Assembly (NCBI GenBank): GCA_019115345.1
Contig: DXDV01000057.1
Coordinates: forward strand, 1 to 15,517
Reading direction: 5' to 3'
Source: Candidatus Intestinimonas stercorigallinarum
Lineage (GTDB): Bacteria; Bacillota; Clostridia; Oscillospirales; Oscillospiraceae
Length of the DNA: 15,517 nucleotides
The notes beneath the pieces were generated by a model. It worked only from the letters and a program-made list of their open reading frames with translations, did no database searches and was not told where the DNA came from. Below are positions 13,287 to 15,517 of the stretch, piece after piece (the first letter of the stretch is position 1; every line of letters begins with the position of its first letter). A program made the position numbers and the translations under genes.

Positions 13287-13888
13287 CACATCTCCCGGCG
13301 GCCCTCCAGGGCCCGGGTGAGGGTGGCGTCGTCGGCGTACTCCAGGTGCCCGCCCACGGGGATGCCGTAGGCCAGACGGGTGATCTTCACCCCGAAGGGG
13401 CGAAGCAGCCGGGCCAGATACATGGCGGTGGCCTCCCCCTCGGTGTCGGGGTTGGTGGCCATGATGACCTCCCGGACCCCGCCGGAGGCCACCCGCTCGG
13501 TGAGCTCCTTGATGTGGAGGTCGTCGGGCCCGACGTGGTTCATGGGGGAGATGACGCCGTGAAGGACGTGATACCGGCCCTCATACTCCCGGGAGCGCTC
13601 CAGGGCGGCCACGTCCCGGGGGTCGGCCACCACGCAGACCAGGCCGGGGTCCCGCTTGTCGCTGCGGCAGATGGCGCAGGGGCCCTCCCCCTGGGTGAAG
13701 TTCCCGCACACGGGACACAGGGAGATGGACTCCTTGGCGGCCACGATGGCCTCGGCAAACTCTCTGGCGTCCTCCTCCGGCAGGGCCAGGACGAAAAAGG
13801 CCAGCCGCTGGGCGCTCTTCGCGCCGATGCCCGGCAGGCGGGCGAACTGCTCGGTGAGCCGCTCCAGGGCGGGGGGAAAATGCTCCAT
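13286..13888 (-). CDS. recR: recombination mediator RecR
   Basis: RecR works with RecO and RecF to load RecA on SSB-coated gapped DNA. 200 residues, matching the usual ~198. Helix-hairpin-helix about 18-30 (LPGIGAKSAQRLA), C4 zinc finger C58xxC61...C71xxC74, Toprim domain about 80-175 (VCVVADPRDVAALE, EVIMATNPDTEGEATAMYLARLL), and the C-terminal TRLAYGIPVGGHLEYADDATL signature. GGAGG lies about 10 nt before the ATG. The gene follows rpe by 27 nt on the same strand. The usual dnaX-ybaB partners upstream are absent. Confidence 0.97.
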   Translation of the reverse strand: MEHFPPALERLTEQFARLPGIGAKSAQRLAFFVLALPEEDAREFAEAIVAAKESISLCPVCGNFTQGEGPCAICRSDKRDPGLVCVVADPRDVAALERSREYEGRYHVLHGVISPMNHVGPDDLHIKELTERVASGGVREVIMATNPDTEGEATAMYLARLLRPFGVKITRLAYGIPVGGHLEYADDATLTRALEGRREM

Positions 13889-13915
13889 GGGTCTGTTACC
13901 TCCAAAATGGATCTG

Positions 13916-14572
13916 TCAGCCGCAGCCCCGCAGGGCGGCGATCATGGCGGCGGGGTCGTCCGCGCCGTACACTGCGGAGCCGGCCACCAGCACGTTGGCC
14001 CCGGCCCCGGTGACCAGCCTGGCCGTCTCCAGGTTGACGCCGCCGTCCACCTCCAGGTCGCAGGTAGGGCAGAGGCGGTCGATATAGCCCCGAAGGGTCC
14101 GGAGCTTGTCCAGCTGGCCGGTCATGAATTTCTGGCCTCCGAAGCCGGGCTCCACCGTCATCACCAGGATCATGTCCAGGCCCTCCTCCAGGTAGGGGAG
14201 GACCGCCTCGGCGGCGGTGATGGGCCGGAGGGCCAGGGCCTTCTTCACCCCGTTGGCCTCCATGGCCCGCAGGGCCTCCCGGATGCCCGGGGGGAGGTCG
14301 GCCTCCAGGTGGACGGAGAGCAGGTCGGCCCCCGCCTTGGCGAAGGCCTCCACGAACCGGACCGGCTTTTCCACCATGAGGTGGACGTCCAGAAACATTT
14401 GGGTGTGCCTGCGGATGGAGGCCACCACCGGCACCCCCACCGTGATGTTGGGCACGAACATGCCGTCCATCACGTCCACATGGAGCCAGTCGGCGGAGGC
14501 GACCCGGCGGATCTCCCGATCCAGGTCACAAAAATCGGCGGATAGGATGGAGGGCGCGATCTTTACCATCAT
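13916..14572 (-). CDS. rpe: ribulose-phosphate 3-epimerase
   Basis: Rpe interconverts ribulose-5-phosphate and xylulose-5-phosphate in the pentose phosphate pathway (cytoplasmic TIM barrel, metal-dependent). 218 residues, normal length. Metal and catalytic residues are in place: H31 and D33 (LHVDVMDG), H64 (LDVHLMVEKP) and D176 (LEVDGGVN). Also present are the phosphate-loop stretch VEPGFGGQKF and GSAVYG. Two adjacent ATG codons (14572 and 14569) follow AGGGAG at 6 and 9 nt; either could be used. It is probably cotranscribed with recR. No clear promoter is visible in the GC-rich palindromic DNA upstream. Confidence 0.97.
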   Translation of the reverse strand: MMVKIAPSILSADFCDLDREIRRVASADWLHVDVMDGMFVPNITVGVPVVASIRRHTQMFLDVHLMVEKPVRFVEAFAKAGADLLSVHLEADLPPGIREALRAMEANGVKKALALRPITAAEAVLPYLEEGLDMILVMTVEPGFGGQKFMTGQLDKLRTLRGYIDRLCPTCDLEVDGGVNLETARLVTGAGANVLVAGSAVYGADDPAAMIAALRGCG

Positions 14573-14779
14573 TCCTCACTCCCTGTGGAAATATTGGTCC
14601 GGACGGGCCGGGACGGCCCCTGCGGGCGGGCGGGGGCCGGGCACCCTCCCCCTCCGGGCGGCATAGGATACGGCAAGCGGAACGTGGCCCCGGAACAGCC
14701 GCCGGCCTCCCCAGCGCGGCCCCACGCCGCCGTCCGGCACGGCGGCGACGGTCCGGCGCGGCCTGCCGCATGACATATC

Positions 14780-14847
14780 GCCGCCCGCCGGCCCTGCCGG
14801 CGGGCGGCATGGCTTCTCGAAAAACTTCTGTGAGATGGCAGACGTGC
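14780..14847 (+). repeat. GC hairpin plus GGCTTCTCGAAAAAC motif, repeat copy 3
   Basis: GCCGCCCGCCGGC (14780-14792), loop CCT, GCCGGCGGGCGGC (14796-14808): a perfect 13-bp stem. Two nt later comes GGCTTCTCGAAAAAC with the tail GATGGCAGACGT, matching the tail of the copy near 13249. Confidence 0.6.
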
Positions 14848-14988
14848 CGCAGAGGCGCGGGGGAGCTCGAGGGGGCGGCAGCCCGCCTCGAATGGGATGG
14901 CATCCCCCGCAGTCCTTGCCCTGCAAGGGCTGCGGCGAGCAAAGCGAGGACTTTTCCGCCCTGGAGAGGGAGGGAAAGTAACGGGATG

Positions 14989-15032
14989 CAGGCTGTCGAA
15001 AAGTCCCCCCAAGGGACTTTTTCGACAGCCTG
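14989..15032. terminator. long palindrome, possible bidirectional terminator
   Basis: CAGGCTGTCGAAAAGTCCC (14989-15007) pairs with GGGACTTTTTCGACAGCCTG (15013-15032); the loop is CCCAA and one base bulges. The inner part alone gives AAGTCCC/GGGACTT followed by T-runs on both strands. It could therefore act as a terminator for the minus-strand gene ending at 15154 and for anything arriving on the plus strand. Confidence 0.5.
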
Positions 15033-15033
15033 A

Positions 15034-15071
15034 GCCGCCCGCTGGCCCTGCCGGCGGGCGGCATGGCTTAT
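15034..15071 (+). repeat. GC hairpin, repeat copy 4 (truncated motif)
   Basis: 29 bases identical to 14780-14808 except for one C-to-T change in the left arm, again followed by ATGGCTT. The downstream CGAAAAAC part is missing here (GGCTTATCAGG instead). Confidence 0.55.
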
Positions 15072-15153
15072 CAGGCATGGAACGCACGTCCGATCACGGC
15101 GGGAGCGCGAGGGGGGCGGCAGCCCGCCTCCCGTGGGATCGGACGCCCCGCCG

Positions 15154-15517
15154 TCACACGGCGGTGGTCATGACCTCTTTGACGTCGTAGCCCGCCTGGC
15201 GCAGGGCCTCCATGATCTCCCCCTTGTGGACGAGCCCGAAGGCCTCCAGGGTGACCCGCAGCTCCACGCCGCTCTGGCGGTTGATGTTGACGAACTGGTT
15301 GTGGTCCAGGCGGATGATGTTGCCGTTGAGCTCGGCCACCAGCTCGGCCACCCGGACCAGCTCGCCGGGCCGGTCGGGGAGCTGCACCGAAAAGGTGAAC
15401 ACCCGGCCCCGGCTCACCAGGCCGTGCTGGACCAGAGAGGAGACGGTGATGACGTCCATGTTGCCGCCGGAGAGGATGCTCACCACGTTCTTCCCCTAGC
15501 AGTCCAGATGGCTCAGG
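15154..15517 (-). pseudogene. threonine ammonia-lyase C-terminus with in-frame TAG (partial)
   Basis: The surviving open frame (15154-15486) is the C-terminal end of a TdcB/IlvA-type threonine ammonia-lyase. It has the last catalytic-domain segment (VVSILSGGNMDV) and then an ACT regulatory domain (FTFSVQLPDRPGELVRVAELVAELNGNIIRLDH, then VELRVTLEAF). Reading the same frame toward the window edge gives LSHLDC, then TAG (15498-15496), then GKNVVSILSGGN. Family members run through this junction, often with a Lys or Arg at the TAG position (AAG to TAG is one change), so a nonsense mutation is likely. Alternatives are a sequencing error, or a real start at GTG 15486, which has AGGGGA about 7 nt upstream and would yield a free ACT-domain fragment. 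Only six codons upstream of the TAG are visible. Confidence 0.6.

Larger units (their letters stand above)
14573..15153. other. 580-bp palindrome-rich intergenic region
   Basis: No supportable gene. Successive structures are: GGCCCC/GGGGCC around 14613-14636; CGCCGCCG/CGGCGGCG (14725-14747); the 13-bp hairpin at 14780-14808 with its GAAAAAC tail; a CGAGG.../...CCTCG palindrome (about 14868-14890); GCAG-n-CCTTG/CAAGG-n-CTGC (about 14910-14934), followed by GGCGAGCAAAGC; the long palindrome 14989-15032; a near-copy of the 13-bp hairpin (15034-15062); and CGTCCGATC/GATCGGACG (about 15088-15144) around a second copy of the GGGCGGCAGCCCGCCTC core. Translations on either strand are Arg/Pro/Gly-rich and lack start signals. 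Confidence 0.6.

Noticed and set aside
11036..13320. Plus-strand open frames of 329 and 418 codons (11036-12025 and 12064-13320)
   Set aside because: Antisense to galE and to the LacI-type regulator; the minus-strand products have complete domains and strong ribosome binding sites.
14780..15062. Possible CRISPR-like repeats
   Set aside because: Only two near-identical 29-bp copies, about 254 bp apart, with no regular spacers and no cas genes; each copy is itself a hairpin.
14526..15190. Several 60-170-codon frames in the rpe upstream region
   Set aside because: All derive from GC-rich repeats and palindromes. Such frames are typical of spurious calls in intergenic repeats; no start signals or family motifs.
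1..15517. tRNA/rRNA genes, transposases, phage genes, toxin-antitoxin or defence systems
   Set aside because: I looked for tRNA-like cloverleaves with CCA ends, integrase or transposase motifs, and small paired genes, and saw none that could be supported. Any novel system here is in the non-coding repeats rather than in a gene cluster.

Overview
The window is GC-rich DNA (coding parts look about 65-70% G+C by eye). It is most likely from a spore-forming gut clostridium of the Oscillospiraceae type (Flavonifractor/Pseudoflavonifractor/Lawsonibacter-like). The reasons are a spore cortex-lytic enzyme (SleB), strong AAGGAGG ribosome binding sites, class II (Firmicutes-type) GalT, an rpsF-ssb-rpsR cluster and the 'TCTRG' variant of the S-layer homology repeat. 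This is inference from gene content; no 16S rRNA or tRNA gene is present. Most of the content is chromosomal housekeeping.

Layout. 1-2591 (-): most of smc, running off the left edge, with its own extended -10 promoter. 2592-2925: a gene-free stretch with GC-rich hairpins. 2926-3195 (-) and 3329-4000 (+): a small membrane-anchored protein and sleB, divergent from back-to-back candidate sigma-G promoters. 4054-5161 (-): rpsF-ssb-rpsR operon with a consensus promoter and an intrinsic terminator. 5162-5724: AT-richer intergenic DNA holding a 271-bp element with terminal inverted repeats, nested palindromes and a possible 57-codon ORF. 5725-6333 (+): lipoprotein with its own terminator. 6410-9410 (-): a two-gene operon, Sel1-repeat protein then an SLH-domain exported protein. 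9544-12034 (-): galE-galT, preceded by a LacI-family regulator (12157-13185) and a 25-bp palindromic operator next to the galE promoter. 13286-14572 (-): rpe-recR. 14573-15153: a 580-bp gene-free stretch of GC-rich palindromes, partly duplicated. 15154-15517 (-): the C-terminal ACT domain of a threonine ammonia-lyase, with an in-frame TAG just upstream.

How the genes fit together. The LacI regulator, the operator and galE-galT form a plausible galactose/UDP-sugar unit; galK is not in the window. sleB and its divergent neighbour look like forespore genes. rpsF-ssb-rpsR is a standard translation/replication cluster. The lipoprotein, SLH protein and Sel1 protein form an envelope-linked group of unknown function.

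The most unusual material is non-coding. One item is the inverted-repeat element at 5422-5692, with a further copy of its end at 6389-6418. The other is a family of GC-rich hairpins followed by a GGCTTnTCGAAAAA-like motif, seen near 2759, 13214 and 14780, with a partial copy at 15034. I see no CRISPR array, prophage, toxin-antitoxin pair or transposase gene.
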